From: an uncultured Prochlorococcus sp.
GTDB lineage: Bacteria > Cyanobacteriota > Cyanobacteriia > PCC-6307 > Cyanobiaceae
DNA: 64,000 bases
Assembly (NCBI GenBank): GCA_902563335.1
Contig: CACEWU010000001.1
Span: forward strand, 1 to 64,000
Direction: 5' to 3'
The notes beneath the pieces are model-generated. The model was not told the origin of the DNA. It ran no database searches and worked only from the letters and a program-made list of their open reading frames with translations. The position numbers were made by a program, and so were the translations under genes. Below, piece by piece: positions 10,166-20,008 of this stretch. The stretch's first letter is position 1, and each line of letters starts with the position of its first letter.

Positions 10166-11296
10166 CTAGCAGTCAAGACTTTGAACGTAATCACTGATTT
10201 TGCAGGATTGTTGAGGGTCTCGCAATTTCAGTAGGGCTCTGCTTTCAAGTTGACGAACTCTTTCTCGTGACAAATGCATTGTTTCACCAATTTGGGCCAG
10301 TGTCATGGGGTTGTCGTCTTCTAAGCCAAATCTTCGCTTAAGTACATTGGCTTCACGTCTGCTTAGGCATTTGAGCAATAGCTCTAAGTCATTGCGCAAT
10401 TGATTTCTGGTTAGCTCTTGTTCAGGCGTAGGTGTTCCATCTTCTATTAAATCTCCAAGCTTTGTATCATCATCAAGGCCTATTTTGGTGTCTAAAGAAA
10501 TTGAACGAGGTACTCTCATAAGAGTTTGCCTAACAGTTTCTTCGCTGATATTGAGTTCTCTAGCTAAATCAGAAAGAGAAGCTAAACGTCCATGATTACT
10601 TGCAATTTCTTGTTGTACTCGTTTTATACGGTTTAGCTTCTCTGTGACATGTACTGGTAAACGGATTGTTCTACTTTGAGTTGCAATAGCTCGTGTTATT
10701 CCTTGCCTTATCCACCAGTAGGCGTAAGTACTAAAGCGGAACCCTCGCGTTGGGTCAAATTTTTCTACTGCTCTTTCTAGACCAAGAGTTCCTTCTTGGA
10801 CAAGGTCTAAAAGTTCCATGCCTCGTTGTTGGTATTTTTTTGCTACTGCTACTACAAGTCTTAGATTTGCCTGGATCATCTGTTCTTTTGCTCGTCGACC
10901 ATCTCTAAGGATTTTTTTTAATTCGTTTGGGTTGATTCCGGTAGTTTCTCCCCAAGCCTGGAATCCCTTGGCGAGCTTGTTCTTGAGAGTTTGAAGAGAT
11001 ATTTTCGATGCTCGAGCTATTTCTTGTGTAGTTGGCCAGTGGCATAAATGGTTTGCTTCTTTTCTTTGTAGCTCTTCTAGTTTTACTAATTCCAAGATTG
11101 ATGGATTATTTACAGCTAGTCGTTGTTGTTCTAACAGAAGGTTTTCTCTACGTTGTACTAAACGAGCTAACAAGACTTCTTGTTCATCACTGAGTAATTC
11201 AACTCTTCCGATTTCTTGCAGGTATAAACGCACTAAATCCTTACATCCACTTTTGCGGACTTTACGTTCCCCTTTTCGCTGGGGTTTCTTGTTCAA
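10166..11296 (-). CDS. Group 2 (non-essential, SigA-like) RNA polymerase sigma factor
   Basis: A 376-residue sigma-70 protein. Region 1.2 is seen in DLVRLYLQEIGRVELLSDEQEVLLARLVQ; region 2 in RANLRLVVAVAKKYQQRGMELLDLVQEGTLGLERAVEKFDPTRGFRFSTYAYWWIRQGITRAIA; region 3 follows; region 4 includes LSRREANVLKRRFGLEDDNPMTLAQIGETMHLSRERVRQLESRAL. It lacks the long acidic region 1.1 of the principal sigma factor, which points to a cyanobacterial group 2 sigma involved in stress or light responses. The frame begins at TTG, as no ATG or GTG precedes region 1.2. I cannot assign it to a named Sig subgroup from the sequence alone. Confidence 0.93.
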   Translation of the reverse strand: MNKKPQRKGERKVRKSGCKDLVRLYLQEIGRVELLSDEQEVLLARLVQRRENLLLEQQRLAVNNPSILELVKLEELQRKEANHLCHWPTTQEIARASKISLQTLKNKLAKGFQAWGETTGINPNELKKILRDGRRAKEQMIQANLRLVVAVAKKYQQRGMELLDLVQEGTLGLERAVEKFDPTRGFRFSTYAYWWIRQGITRAIATQSRTIRLPVHVTEKLNRIKRVQQEIASNHGRLASLSDLARELNISEETVRQTLMRVPRSISLDTKIGLDDDTKLGDLIEDGTPTPEQELTRNQLRNDLELLLKCLSRREANVLKRRFGLEDDNPMTLAQIGETMHLSRERVRQLESRALLKLRDPQQSCKISDYVQSLDC

Positions 11297-11358
11297 GACC
11301 TGAGAAGGAACTGACTGTTTAAGTATTAATAAACTTAGAGGTCAGCTATTCAAAATGT

Positions 11359-11374
11359 CCCGAATCTATTCGGG
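11359..11374 (-). terminator. Possible terminator hairpin spanning the aspS stop codon
   Basis: CCCGAAT / ATTCGGG form a 7-bp perfect stem (8 with the flanking T-A) around a 2-base loop. Read on the minus strand, the aspS TAG stop lies in the middle of the hairpin and the stem is followed by ATTTTG. The T-run is short, so intrinsic termination is only possible, not certain. Confidence 0.45.
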
Positions 11375-13186
11375 ATCTATCCATGTACTGCTTACATGCA
11401 GATCCTCTAGCTGACTTTCTGATACTTCTGCTGGGGCTTCGGTCATGAGACAGCGGGCTTGTTGAGTTTTTGGGAATGCAATTGTGTCGCGAATAGATTC
11501 TTCTCCTGCTAATAGCATGACCATTCTGTCTAAGCCGAATGCAAGCCCTCCGTGTGGTGGTGCTCCCATGTCTAGGGCCTCCATAAGAAAGCCAAATTGT
11601 TCTGTTGCTTCTTTTAGAGGAAGGCCAATTGTTGCAAGTACTTGTTTTTGTAGTTGGGAATCGTGGATTCTTAATGATCCACCACCAAGTTCTAAGCCAT
11701 TAAGAATCAGGTCATACGCTTGCGCACGTGCAGTTGGAAGCTTTTCATGCCAAACATTTTTATCTTCTCCTAAGTCTTTTTTGTTAGGAGCACAGAAGGG
11801 GTGATGAAGTGCTTCAAGACGTTTTTCTTCTTCTTTAAATTCAAACATTGGGAAATCCACGATCCATAAGAAATTCCATTGTGTGTTCTCTTGATGGGTT
11901 GGGATTAATTCAAGGTCTTGGGCTAGAAATTGTCTGATTCGATCAAGGGTTTTATTGACTGTTGTTGTTTTACCTGCTCCAAACAGAATTAAGTCTCCTG
12001 GTTCAGCATTGGTTTGTTTTAACAGCGCTTCTTTTTGTGAGTTGTTGAGGTTTTCTTTGATTGCACCAATTGTGTCGATTTCACCTTTCTCTCGAACTCT
12101 GATAAAGGCTAAGCCTCCTGCACCTGCCTTTTGTGCTTCACTAAAAATGTCACCTCCTGGCTTAATTCGCACATTGCTTATGGCGGCATTTCCTCCCTTA
12201 ACTGTTATACATTTAACAGACCCACCATTAGCTACTGCTCCTGAGAAAACCTTAAAACCTATATCTTTGATTATCTCGCTTACATTAGTTAATTCCATGC
12301 CATAGCGCGTATCAGGTCGGTCAGTTCCATATCGATCCATGGCTTTATGCCATGTCATTCTTGGGAAGGGAGTTTTAAGTTCTATTCCTTTTATTGATTT
12401 CCATATTTCTACGATTAGTCTTTCATTTAGATCAAGAATTTGCTCTTGATCCATGAAGCTCATTTCTATGTCTAGTTGCGTAAATTCAGGCTGACGGTCT
12501 GAACGCAAATCTTCATCTCTGAAACATCTGGCTATTTGGTAATACCTTTCCAAGCCACCAACCATTAGTAATTGTTTAAATAGCTGGGGAGATTGCGGGA
12601 GGGCAAACCATTCGCCACCACAAACTCGAGAAGGGACTAAATAATCTCGAGCACCTTCAGGTGTAGAACGTGTTAGGACAGGTGTTTCTACTTCAATAAA
12701 ACCTTCATTTTCTAAAAAATTACGAGCTGTTCTAATTGTCTTATGACGCAATCTTAGGTTGCGATTCATTCTTTCTCGTCGTAAATCTAAATATCTGTGA
12801 CGTAATCGGAGTTCTTCTTTGATGGGCTCTTCATCGTGAATGGAAATTGCAAAAGGAAGGTTGCCACGGACTTGGTTAAGCACCTTGAGCTCATTTGCAC
12901 AGACTTCGATTTCTCCAGTTTCAATTTTTTCATTTAGTGCCTCTTCAGGCCTTGATCTGACTTGACCACACACTTGTATAACGCTTTCAGTCCGCAGATT
13001 TTCTGCAGTTGCAAATAACTCGGCACCTTGGTCGGGGTCCACTGTGACTTGAACGGTTCCAGAGTTGTCCCTTAGATCAATGAAAATCACCCCTCCATGG
13101 TCTCGACAGCGATCTATCCAGCCACATAGCTTTACGTTTAAGGCGATGTGCTTTCTACGCAGTTCGCCGCAGCTGTTGCTGCGCAT
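11366..13186 (-). CDS. aspS: Aspartyl-tRNA synthetase
   Basis: A class II synthetase charging tRNA-Asp. Residues 1-110 form the OB-fold anticodon domain ([31 protein letters not shown]). Class II motif 2 is seen in [23 protein letters not shown] and motif 3 in [14 protein letters not shown] near the C-terminus; the bacterial GAD insertion lies between. The length of 606 residues fits the bacterial type. Many cyanobacteria carry a form that also charges tRNA-Asn; whether this one does depends on gatCAB, which is not in the window. It is followed by the sigma factor gene after a 69-base gap that contains a hairpin. Confidence 0.98.
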   Translation of the reverse strand: MRSNSCGELRRKHIALNVKLCGWIDRCRDHGGVIFIDLRDNSGTVQVTVDPDQGAELFATAENLRTESVIQVCGQVRSRPEEALNEKIETGEIEVCANELKVLNQVRGNLPFAISIHDEEPIKEELRLRHRYLDLRRERMNRNLRLRHKTIRTARNFLENEGFIEVETPVLTRSTPEGARDYLVPSRVCGGEWFALPQSPQLFKQLLMVGGLERYYQIARCFRDEDLRSDRQPEFTQLDIEMSFMDQEQILDLNERLIVEIWKSIKGIELKTPFPRMTWHKAMDRYGTDRPDTRYGMELTNVSEIIKDIGFKVFSGAVANGGSVKCITVKGGNAAISNVRIKPGGDIFSEAQKAGAGGLAFIRVREKGEIDTIGAIKENLNNSQKEALLKQTNAEPGDLILFGAGKTTTVNKTLDRIRQFLAQDLELIPTHQENTQWNFLWIVDFPMFEFKEEEKRLEALHHPFCAPNKKDLGEDKNVWHEKLPTARAQAYDLILNGLELGGGSLRIHDSQLQKQVLATIGLPLKEATEQFGFLMEALDMGAPPHGGLAFGLDRMVMLLAGEESIRDTIAFPKTQQARCLMTEAPAEVSESQLEDLHVSSTWIDPE

Positions 13187-13267
13187 GGGGAAGATTTCAT
13201 AAGTAAAAGCGAGTTTCCCATAGAGTTGCCCTCTTCATGGAGGTTTGAGTGTTGTTTGTTTGTTAAT

Positions 13268-14383
13268 TCAAGCCTTGCGATAGAAAGGTAGCTTTACAAC
13301 TGTTGCAGCATATTGAGTCCCTCGGATGTCTATCTCTACAGAACTATTGATCTTGCTGAGTTCGGTTGGTATGTAAGCCAGGGCAATTGCTTTCCTCAGG
13401 GTTGGAGACCAGGTTCCACTGGTTACTTCTCCTACCTTTAAGCCTTTGTGCAGAACTTGATAACCATTGCGCGCAATTCCTCGGCCTTGAATTGTTAGGC
13501 CCACGAGGCGACGCTTAAGTCCTTGTTCGGTTTGTTGTTCTAATGCATCCCTTCCAATGAAGTTTGTTGGCATCTCTAGATGAACAAGCCACCCAAGTCC
13601 AGCTTCAAATGGTGTGGTTTGTGAGTTCATGTCATTGCCATAAAGATGCATTCCTGCTTCGAGCCGTAAGGTGTCTCTTGCGCCAAGTCCGCAAGGGCTT
13701 ACGCCTGCTTTGATGAGTTTGGTCCAAATTGACGTTGCAGTTTGAGATTGAGCAAGAATTTCGAATCCATCTTCACCTGTATAGCCTGTTCGAGAAATAA
13801 AGATTGATTCTGAGCCTTCGTCTTCCATTTTGTTGATTGCAAGCTTGCGGTGCCCAAATCGCGGAAGATTTTGCAGTGATGTTGTCGTTATTGTTTCTAG
13901 AATTTGCATAGATTTTGGTCCTTGTAAAGCCATTAGAGCTTTACCTGACTTTGCGTCAGAAACAGTAATATTTGCAGGCTCTAGATTTTGTTTTAACCAA
14001 GCAATATCTCTAGCTGTACAACCGGCGTTAATGATTAATAAAAGATTTTCTATATTTTTGTTTGTTTGTCCTAGGTCGTAGACGATGAGGTCATCAATGA
14101 TACAGCCATTTTCATTTAATAGAACTGTGTAACAGGCTTCTCCAGGGCCTATTCGGTGCAAGTCAGAAGGGACTAATGATTGCAGAATGTCCTTAGGATT
14201 ATTCCCTTCTAAGAGCAGGACACCCATATGTGAGATATCAAATAAGCCTGCGTTATTTCTTACTGCATGATGCTCTTTTATAAGACCACTGAATTGGACA
14301 GGCATTTCCCAGCCAGCAAATGGCACCATACGCCCTCCATCATTGAGGCAGTGCTTGTACAAAGGGGTTCTCTTTAATGCCAT
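13268..14383 (-). CDS. gcvT: Aminomethyltransferase (glycine cleavage T protein)
   Basis: GcvT takes the aminomethyl group from lipoylated GcvH and passes the methylene to tetrahydrofolate, releasing ammonia. The 371 residues include MVPFAGWEMPVQF near the N-terminus, the folate-site region NAGLFDISHMG, and GYTGEDGFEIL followed by LRLEAGMHLYGND, all typical of GcvT. The partner genes gcvH and gcvP are about 22 kb away on the other strand, so the system is split. The 128 bases before the start were read for a glycine riboswitch; I could not recognise one. Confidence 0.97.
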   Translation of the reverse strand: MALKRTPLYKHCLNDGGRMVPFAGWEMPVQFSGLIKEHHAVRNNAGLFDISHMGVLLLEGNNPKDILQSLVPSDLHRIGPGEACYTVLLNENGCIIDDLIVYDLGQTNKNIENLLLIINAGCTARDIAWLKQNLEPANITVSDAKSGKALMALQGPKSMQILETITTTSLQNLPRFGHRKLAINKMEDEGSESIFISRTGYTGEDGFEILAQSQTATSIWTKLIKAGVSPCGLGARDTLRLEAGMHLYGNDMNSQTTPFEAGLGWLVHLEMPTNFIGRDALEQQTEQGLKRRLVGLTIQGRGIARNGYQVLHKGLKVGEVTSGTWSPTLRKAIALAYIPTELSKINSSVEIDIRGTQYAATVVKLPFYRKA

Positions 14384-14511
14384 TTTGGTGTGTTAATGAG
14401 ATTGGCTTGAAGATGGATTTTTTACAGAATTGGAAGGAAAGCCGCAGATTTCTGAAATATTGAGTTCGATGAATGAAGTGTCACTAGTCTGGGCTTCTTC
14501 GGGGATTCGTC

Positions 14512-14754
14512 ATGTCCACGAAAGAATGCTGTAGAACTTGTCAGCACTGCTGTCCAGGTCAGACCACTGTGGATGGATGGTGTCGCCTTAGGCAAATTAG
14601 TGTTCATGCAGAGGTTGCTTTGGTTGCCTTTTGTCATCATTGGACGCAGAGGCAGCCATCTTTACCAAGGATGCATGAGCAGAAAATGGAATCTTCCATG
14701 GATCGGCAGCTTGAGTTAGGTCGTTCTTTAGTAGGAATTGATAATCAAGCTTAG
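14512..14754 (+). CDS. Small Cys-rich conserved-looking protein
   Basis: An 80-residue protein with seven cysteines in its first 41 residues (positions 6, 7, 10, 13, 14, 24 and 41) and histidines among them: ECCRTCQHCCPG, then DGWCRLR and FCHHWTQ. The pattern suggests zinc or iron binding, which is inference only. It is read from ATG 14512 between the divergent gcvT and the speB terminus. I prefer this frame to the overlapping minus-strand frame 14422-14640 because of the ordered Cys/His spacing. Similar small proteins occur in marine picocyanobacteria as far as I recall, but I do not know a name or function. Confidence 0.65.
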   Translation: MSTKECCRTCQHCCPGQTTVDGWCRLRQISVHAEVALVAFCHHWTQRQPSLPRMHEQKMESSMDRQLELGRSLVGIDNQA

Positions 14755-14912
14755 GACCTCTTACAAAAACTCTTTCTTATTGAGCGCATAAACTCTTGTA
14801 CTCAAAAAAAGGTATATTCAATCTTTATTGTTTCTGTTTGCTAGCGCACTTTCTTTCATGTAAAAATAAAATCCAATGTTTTTGTATATTTCTTGCTCTT
14901 TAGAATTTTTAA

Positions 14913-15851
14913 TTACATAAGAATCATCGTTTTTGAGTCTTTTGGATAATTTTTCTCTGATTCGCTAAGAAGCATTAGTAGGGTTCTGGTTACCTTTGCA
15001 GCGAGAATACTACTAATACCTGATTGATCTAATTGAGGTGCTAATTCAACAATATCTGCCGCTACAAGGTTATGTTTCCTTAGTACATCAACTATAGCTG
15101 CAAAGTCATTCCAAAAAAAACCTCCTGGCTCGGGAGTGCCAGTTCCTGGAAGAATGCTTGGATCAAACCAATCTAAATCAATAGTTAGGTAAATAGCCTT
15201 CCCTAAGTGTGGAGTAAGCCTATTAAAAAGATTATTTGCAGGCTGCCCTGTTTGATGAGATATGAGGCGATTGCTTTCTTGCAACTCTACAAACTCTGCT
15301 CTAGTACCACTTCTAATTCCTACTTGAAAGAGAGTTTTACTAGGTAGTTCTTCTAAGCAACGTCGCATGGCGCATGCGTGGCTATGACGTGCTCCAAGCC
15401 ATTCTTGTCGCAGGTCTGCGTGAGCATCAAGTTGAACTAGTATTAAATCTGAATAGATTTTTGCTGTAGCTGCAACTGCACCTGAAGTAATAGAATGCTC
15501 TCCTCCAAGCATTAGTGGACTAAGCCCTAAATCAAAAAGCTTTTGAGTGCTTTTATTTACTATTGAAACAATTGGTTCTGGAGCTCCGTGAGGAATATCT
15601 AATGAGCCAAAGTCAGCAAAATTAATTTCTTCTAGATCAAGATTAAGTTGAGGGCAAAAAGTTTCTATTCCATTACTAACTTCTCTTATTGCACAAGGTC
15701 CAAATCTTGCCCCAGGCCTAAAAGATGTTGTGCCATCATATGGAACACCATATAAACCTATATTGCAATTCTCAGGATTACGTTTTGCACCCATAAAGAT
15801 AGAACCATCGGTGTTAAATAATTGCTGAGTTGACCTTTTTTCTTGACTCAT
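14913..15851 (-). CDS. speB: Agmatinase / ureohydrolase family protein
   Basis: A 312-residue member of the arginase-agmatinase family, with a two-manganese centre. The metal motifs are GGEHSIT, DAHADLR and [22 protein letters not shown]. The family hydrolyses guanidino compounds to an amine and urea; agmatine to putrescine is the natural guess because the gene directly follows speE with an ATGA overlap (15848-15851). Arginase or another guanidine substrate is not excluded. Picocyanobacteria are thought to make polyamines by the arginine-agmatine route, which fits this pair. Confidence 0.88.
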   Translation of the reverse strand: MSQEKRSTQQLFNTDGSIFMGAKRNPENCNIGLYGVPYDGTTSFRPGARFGPCAIREVSNGIETFCPQLNLDLEEINFADFGSLDIPHGAPEPIVSIVNKSTQKLFDLGLSPLMLGGEHSITSGAVAATAKIYSDLILVQLDAHADLRQEWLGARHSHACAMRRCLEELPSKTLFQVGIRSGTRAEFVELQESNRLISHQTGQPANNLFNRLTPHLGKAIYLTIDLDWFDPSILPGTGTPEPGGFFWNDFAAIVDVLRKHNLVAADIVELAPQLDQSGISSILAAKVTRTLLMLLSESEKNYPKDSKTMILM

Positions 15852-16711
15852 TTTTGTAGCTCTCTTTCGATGGAAATTGGGATTGAGTCAAAGGCACCTT
15901 TTTGCCAGCGGGGGCTCCATATTTCACATTGGCTTTCTATATTTTCTGTTCGTGAGGCTTTTGGATGGAGATAGCGTGGTTTTTCAACGGATGCGAAAGT
16001 CCAGCTCCACCAGCCGCTTGGATACATTGGTACAGAGCCATAGAGTGGATCGGCAAATCCAAAGACTTCTCGAATTAGCTTCACACTCTCTATGTGTATA
16101 TTTCGAAATGCCTCAGGAGATTCACTCTGGGTAGCAAAAACACCACCTCGCCGCAGGATGCGTTTGCAGTTTTCAAAAAAGACCCTATTAAATAGTCCCT
16201 TGGCTGGCCCAACTGGGTCTGATCCATCAACGATTATTACGTCATAAGAGTTTGTGGCGGAATTTTGAGTCCAAGTAATTCCGTTCCTAAATTTTAGGTT
16301 TAAACGAGGATCGTTCCATGCTTCGCCACCGAGAGTGGGGAGATATTGTTTACTTAATTCCACTACGCGGTGATCAATTTCTATCATATCTATTTGTTTT
16401 ATTCCCTTGTGATGTAAGCATTCTCTAGCTGTACCTCCATCACCGCCACCAATAATTAAAATCTTATTGATTTTTTCGGCACTACATAAAGCTGGATGAA
16501 CAAGGCATTCGTGATAATGCTTTTCTTGCTTCTCTGCAGTCATCCAACAACCATCTAGCAATAATCCCTTCCCATAACGTTTACTTTCAATAATAGTAAT
16601 GTGTTGGTACTGACTTTGTTCTTCAAATAGGACTGTGCCTTCCAGCCCATAGCGAACTCCATTATGATACTCATCAATCCAGCTGTTTATATCTAGTTCC
16701 GATTTTTGCAT
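15848..16711 (-). CDS. speE: Spermidine synthase (polyamine aminopropyltransferase)
   Basis: SpeE moves an aminopropyl group from decarboxylated SAM to putrescine. The 287 residues contain the SAM-binding core [18 protein letters not shown], the acidic [15 protein letters not shown], and the catalytic loop [40 protein letters not shown] is the N-terminal beta domain. The gene is upstream of speB, and its stop overlaps the speB start by four bases, so translation is probably coupled. About 90 bases separate it from the small gene upstream. Confidence 0.97.
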   Translation of the reverse strand: MQKSELDINSWIDEYHNGVRYGLEGTVLFEEQSQYQHITIIESKRYGKGLLLDGCWMTAEKQEKHYHECLVHPALCSAEKINKILIIGGGDGGTARECLHHKGIKQIDMIEIDHRVVELSKQYLPTLGGEAWNDPRLNLKFRNGITWTQNSATNSYDVIIVDGSDPVGPAKGLFNRVFFENCKRILRRGGVFATQSESPEAFRNIHIESVKLIREVFGFADPLYGSVPMYPSGWWSWTFASVEKPRYLHPKASRTENIESQCEIWSPRWQKGAFDSIPISIERELQK

Positions 16712-16798
16712 TGTAAAGACTTATCTGTTCTTTTCTAGCTAACTTTTTGTCCTTTTTGCTATCACTCTTACTAATGCTTAGTTCTGGTTGGAAGTTTT

Positions 16799-16975
16799 CT
16801 ATTGACTAAGGGAAGCTGAATCTTCTTTGTTTCTTTTAAACCATTCAATGGTGATAGGTCCTTCTGATGAGCAAGCTGTGGTTAAGCAGGCACCTTGGGA
16901 CCAAAGCTCTCCTTTTTTATATGCTTCAAGAATTGATTCGTATTGATTTGTTTGGTCATTTATTTGATGGCGCAT
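16799..16975 (-). CDS. Small protein, 58 residues
   Basis: A frame from ATG 16975 to TAG 16799 encodes 58 residues: MRHQINDQTNQYESILEAYK, then KGELWSQGACLTTACSSEGP, then ITIEWFKRNKEDSASLSQ. The composition is like a soluble protein, with no membrane segment. It fills a 420-base space between mazG and speE and lies on the same strand as both, so it could be co-transcribed with speE-speB. I do not recognise the family. The CxxxAC pair may matter, but that is guesswork. Confidence 0.6.
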   Translation of the reverse strand: MRHQINDQTNQYESILEAYKKGELWSQGACLTTACSSEGPITIEWFKRNKEDSASLSQ

Positions 16976-17131
16976 AACTTTTTGGAATCTAGATTAAAAG
17001 AAGCACATTCCATCCTTCTCTGCGATCAGAGGTAATACCTAATTGATTTTAGATTTTAATATGCCGTGAATGAAGATTACTAGGCTTCATAATGAATTCT
17101 ATACTGGTAGTATTTTTATAGAGTTTAAAAC

Positions 17132-17950
17132 TCATTGGTTTGTTTGTTTGTTTTGTGGAGATTTCTTAGTGGCTTGCCATAGCTGATTTAATTTGTTTAA
17201 TGGTTGTCCTGACAGATTGCCATCTAACGACTTTTCTAAAGATGAGAATTGTTCTAAGAATCTGTTATTAGTTCTTGCTAGACCTTCTTCTGGATCTAAT
17301 TGGTACCAACGGGCTACATGCATCAATGTAAAAATTACATCTCCAAACTCTTTTTCGGAATTTGATAAGTCACCATTATTTATGGCCTCTTTTAGTTCAT
17401 CAATCTCTTCATTGACTTTTAACCAGATACCATCAATTGTATTCCATTCAAGCACTTCATTAGCTGTTGTATTTAAGATATTGAGTGCTCCTTTCATGGC
17501 TGGCTGTGAGCGAATTTTTTCCCTTAGATGATCGCTAATTGGACATTGAGAGATGGGTAATGACTTTTCTTTGATTTTAATTTCTTTCCATTTTTTCTTG
17601 ACCTCTTCGCTTGTTTTCAATTTAAGATTCCCGAATACGTGTGGATGTCGGCGAATTAATTTTGCTGTTATTGCTTGAACAACATCCTCTATGGAGAATA
17701 GATTTTCTTCACTCGCAATTTGTGCATGCAGAATGACTTGAAGCAGTAAGTCTCCTAACTCTTCTTTGAGATCCTTATTGCTTCCATGTCTGATTGCATC
17801 GGCAACTTCATAGGCTTCTTCAAGTAAATATGGGATAAGAGAACTATGGTTTTGTTCTAAGTCCCATGGACAGCCTTGTACGGGATCTCTTAATTGCGAA
17901 ACGATTTCTCTTAAGTAAGAAAAACCTTTTGTATGATTTTTTTCAATCAT
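17132..17950 (-). CDS. mazG: Nucleoside triphosphate pyrophosphohydrolase
   Basis: MazG hydrolyses NTPs to NMPs and pyrophosphate and is thought to clear abnormal nucleotides or lower stress alarmones. The protein has 272 residues with two MazG repeats. The first carries LRDPVQGCPWDLEQNHSSLIPYLLEEAYEVADAI and KEELGDLLLQVILHA with the metal-binding EExxE...D pattern. The second has NEEIDELKEAINN and EKEFGDVIFTLMHVARW. This is the full-length bacterial form, not the short phage type. It follows the DUF2227 gene by 29 bases on the same strand. Confidence 0.96.
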   Translation of the reverse strand: MIEKNHTKGFSYLREIVSQLRDPVQGCPWDLEQNHSSLIPYLLEEAYEVADAIRHGSNKDLKEELGDLLLQVILHAQIASEENLFSIEDVVQAITAKLIRRHPHVFGNLKLKTSEEVKKKWKEIKIKEKSLPISQCPISDHLREKIRSQPAMKGALNILNTTANEVLEWNTIDGIWLKVNEEIDELKEAINNGDLSNSEKEFGDVIFTLMHVARWYQLDPEEGLARTNNRFLEQFSSLEKSLDGNLSGQPLNKLNQLWQATKKSPQNKQTNQ

Positions 17951-17979
17951 GGTTTTTGATTATTTATTTATCTACCTTC

Positions 17980-18471
17980 TCACCGCCTGTGTCTCTTCCT
18001 ACCCATTTTTTTAAATATATTGCTATCTTGAAATAGGTGAAGCCAAGCGCTGCATTCTAGTCCAAGAAGTATTGATGTTATATGTTTAGGATTTTGCTTT
18101 ATTACTTCATGGATTGAATTTATAGAGAAACTTGTGTTCGTTAGCCCTAATATTTTTAGTAATAAAAATATTAAAAGACTTATCATTGTTAAGTAGATTA
18201 TTCTAATACTGGTGCCAACAATTGGTCCATGAGACAAGAAAGAACGGTGAGGAATTAATCTTTGATAAGGCCACCATAAGACTTGAAGAATTCCCCAACG
18301 TTTGAAGGGTCTTGAATGGATATCTAGATCTGGAGACAACCAGAAGCCACCAACCGCGAAAGCTGCCCCTCCAATAATTCCAATTTCAATATCAAGTAGA
18401 AGCCCTATTGTTAAACCAAATATCAAACTCCATAGTCTTGTAGCCTTTTCATGTTCCTGGCCAGAAGCCAT
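17980..18471 (-). CDS. DUF2227-family putative metal-binding membrane protein
   Basis: A 163-residue protein with hydrophobic segments near residues 14-45 and 88-110. Conserved-looking metal-ligand motifs are SPDLDIHSRPFKRWG and PHRSFLSHGPIVG. This pattern fits the cyanobacterial DUF2227 family of predicted metal-binding proteins; no enzyme activity is established for it to my knowledge. It starts 55 bases from the tRNA-Val gene on the other strand and is followed by mazG. Confidence 0.75.
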   Translation of the reverse strand: MASGQEHEKATRLWSLIFGLTIGLLLDIEIGIIGGAAFAVGGFWLSPDLDIHSRPFKRWGILQVLWWPYQRLIPHRSFLSHGPIVGTSIRIIYLTMISLLIFLLLKILGLTNTSFSINSIHEVIKQNPKHITSILLGLECSAWLHLFQDSNIFKKMGRKRHRR

Positions 18472-18526
18472 TGGTGTATAAAAGTTAGTGTGCCTTTGCC
18501 TAGTTGTTAGGCAGAATTGGTCAATT

Positions 18527-18598
<72 letters not shown>

Positions 18599-18627
18599 TT
18601 AGCTCACTATCTTTTATTTTTGCGTTT

Positions 18628-18993
18628 ATGCATAAGGGCCGCAGCCTGGTTATTAGTCCTACCGCCGCCGCTGAGTTGGGTCGTCAAGCTTCCTTTGCTG
18701 GAACTCCAGGAGTAATGCATCTTGATTTGCTTGAAGATAGTTGTGATGAAGGTTGGCTTCATATCAGGCTGAGACCCGGTCAATACAATGGTGTTCCTTT
18801 GGCTCGTACAGATGGAGTTACCTTATATGCACCAGCTGATCAGTTGGATATCTTGCAAGGTTTGAGCCTTAATTATTATGGTGACTTAAGTGGTGGTGGA
18901 TTTTTAATTAGCTCTCCAGATGGAGCAGAAGGCTGTGGATGTGGTGCAGGCTTTAGACAGATGTCTGAAGACAAGAGTGATATTAATATATAA
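18628..18993 (+). CDS. HesB/IscA-type iron-sulfur cluster assembly protein
   Basis: A 121-residue A-type carrier that holds and hands on Fe-S clusters or iron. The C-terminal GCGCGAGF carries the CxC cysteine pair of the family. The third expected cysteine is harder to place: the family usually has one in a 'CSG' motif, and here C in EDSCDEGWLHIRL is the best match. The start is ATG 18628; the open frame extends back through the tRNA gene, so anything earlier is excluded. Valine tRNA lies 29 bases upstream, and read-through from it is possible. ErpA, SufA and IscA cannot be told apart here. Confidence 0.88.
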   Translation: MHKGRSLVISPTAAAELGRQASFAGTPGVMHLDLLEDSCDEGWLHIRLRPGQYNGVPLARTDGVTLYAPADQLDILQGLSLNYYGDLSGGGFLISSPDGAEGCGCGAGFRQMSEDKSDINI

Positions 18994-19188
18994 ATTATTA
19001 GACAGCATTAGTTTTTCCCTAACATTTTGAGCTTGTATAGCTGAATGAAGCTATTTTCCTGTAGTTAAGTTAATTCGTGCATTCGACAGTATTTTTTTGT
19101 TGTTCAAAGACGGGTATTCGATTCATAATTAGCTTTCTGCGATTGATTTGTTTAATGTATGTAGGGAATTCTTTAGGAATTAAGTGAC

Positions 19189-19440
19189 CTATTCTTCAGG
19201 GAAAAGCAATAAACCTAACTCATCCGGATCGACATCATAAACTCGAGCAAGACTAGTTTCAATTGCACTTGTGACTTCACCTGGAAGGAAACGCATTGAA
19301 TTCAATGCGTCTTCTGCAATGTCATCTGTCAGAAGCTTTTCGTCACTTTCAAGTTTTTCATCATTGATAATTGCCATTACCCAACTTTGGTAGGCGTATA
19401 CCAGGTCGGAAAACTCGAGTTCGGGGTCGTTGAGATCCAT
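19189..19440 (-). CDS. Conserved-looking acidic small protein
   Basis: An 83-residue, strongly acidic protein (MDLNDPELEFSDLVYAYQSW...DPDELGLLLFPEE) with no membrane segment or cysteine. The pattern is that of small cyanobacteria-only proteins of unknown function. It diverges from the gene at 19504, sharing a 63-base promoter region that contains a 7-bp palindrome (TGCCTTT / AAAGGCA, 19452-19467). About 195 bases between its end and the IscA-type gene contain nothing I can recognise. Confidence 0.7.
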   Translation of the reverse strand: MDLNDPELEFSDLVYAYQSWVMAIINDEKLESDEKLLTDDIAEDALNSMRFLPGEVTSAIETSLARVYDVDPDELGLLLFPEE

Positions 19441-19451
19441 GATTATTGCAA

Positions 19452-19467
19452 TGCCTTTTTAAAGGCA
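19452..19467. repeat. Palindrome in a divergent promoter region
   Basis: TGCCTTT (19452-19458) and AAAGGCA (19461-19467) flank a TT spacer. The site lies between two divergent start codons (19440 minus, 19504 plus), where an operator would be expected. Nothing in the window names the protein that might bind it. Confidence 0.4.
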
Positions 19468-19503
19468 AGACCAAGTCCATTTTAAGAGGAGAAGTTGTCA
19501 GCT

Positions 19504-19962
19504 ATGACAGATGCCACACAAACCAAGCTGCAAGCAACAGTTTTTGATTTTGCACTTACAGAATTGGTTCGATTGAATAGAGATAGCTTTCAGCCCCTTT
19601 GGACTGTTGATAGTTGGGTTAAGTTCCTCATTTGGATGGCTTTGAATTGTGGGCTTTCTGGTGAGCAGGAGAGTCTTGAATTATTTGCCGAAGCTTTAGG
19701 TGCTCCTTTGACTAGTCGTATGCGAAGATTTTTTTTTGAGCGAATTTTGGATGATCTTGCTTTGAAGGTTATGGCTGATCCAGCAGAACCACAGATATTA
19801 GTTATGTCGGTTAGAAGGGAGCGATCAATTAGTTATGAGCAGGTCACCAAAGCATTGGATCAGGTTGGTCTGCTTCAAAGAGTTGTTAATGATAGAAGTC
19901 GATGGGAAGCTCTTGATGCAGTTGTTGCGGTCCCTTGGCAAGCTGCTGAAATTATTAGGTGA
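19504..19962 (+). CDS. Conserved-looking protein of unknown function
   Basis: From ATG 19504 this encodes 152 residues with no cysteine-metal motif or signal peptide. A TTG at 19495 is in frame; AGGAG at 19487-19491 lies 12 bases from the ATG and only 3 from the TTG, so the start is uncertain. Hydrophobic residues around WVKFLIWMALNCGLSG are too short and broken for a firm membrane call. The repeated R/E-rich middle (LTSRMRRFFFERILDD) suggests a helical soluble protein. It lies 46 bases before valS, on the same strand. Function unknown. Confidence 0.7.
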   Translation: MTDATQTKLQATVFDFALTELVRLNRDSFQPLWTVDSWVKFLIWMALNCGLSGEQESLELFAEALGAPLTSRMRRFFFERILDDLALKVMADPAEPQILVMSVRRERSISYEQVTKALDQVGLLQRVVNDRSRWEALDAVVAVPWQAAEIIR

Positions 19963-20008
19963 TTCTGAAAAAAATACTTTTTGAAGTCTTTTTGAGAACA
20001 TAGTTTCA

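Noticed and set aside
14384..14511. Possible glycine riboswitch upstream of gcvT
   Set aside because: I could not find the conserved core elements; a covariance-model search would be decisive.
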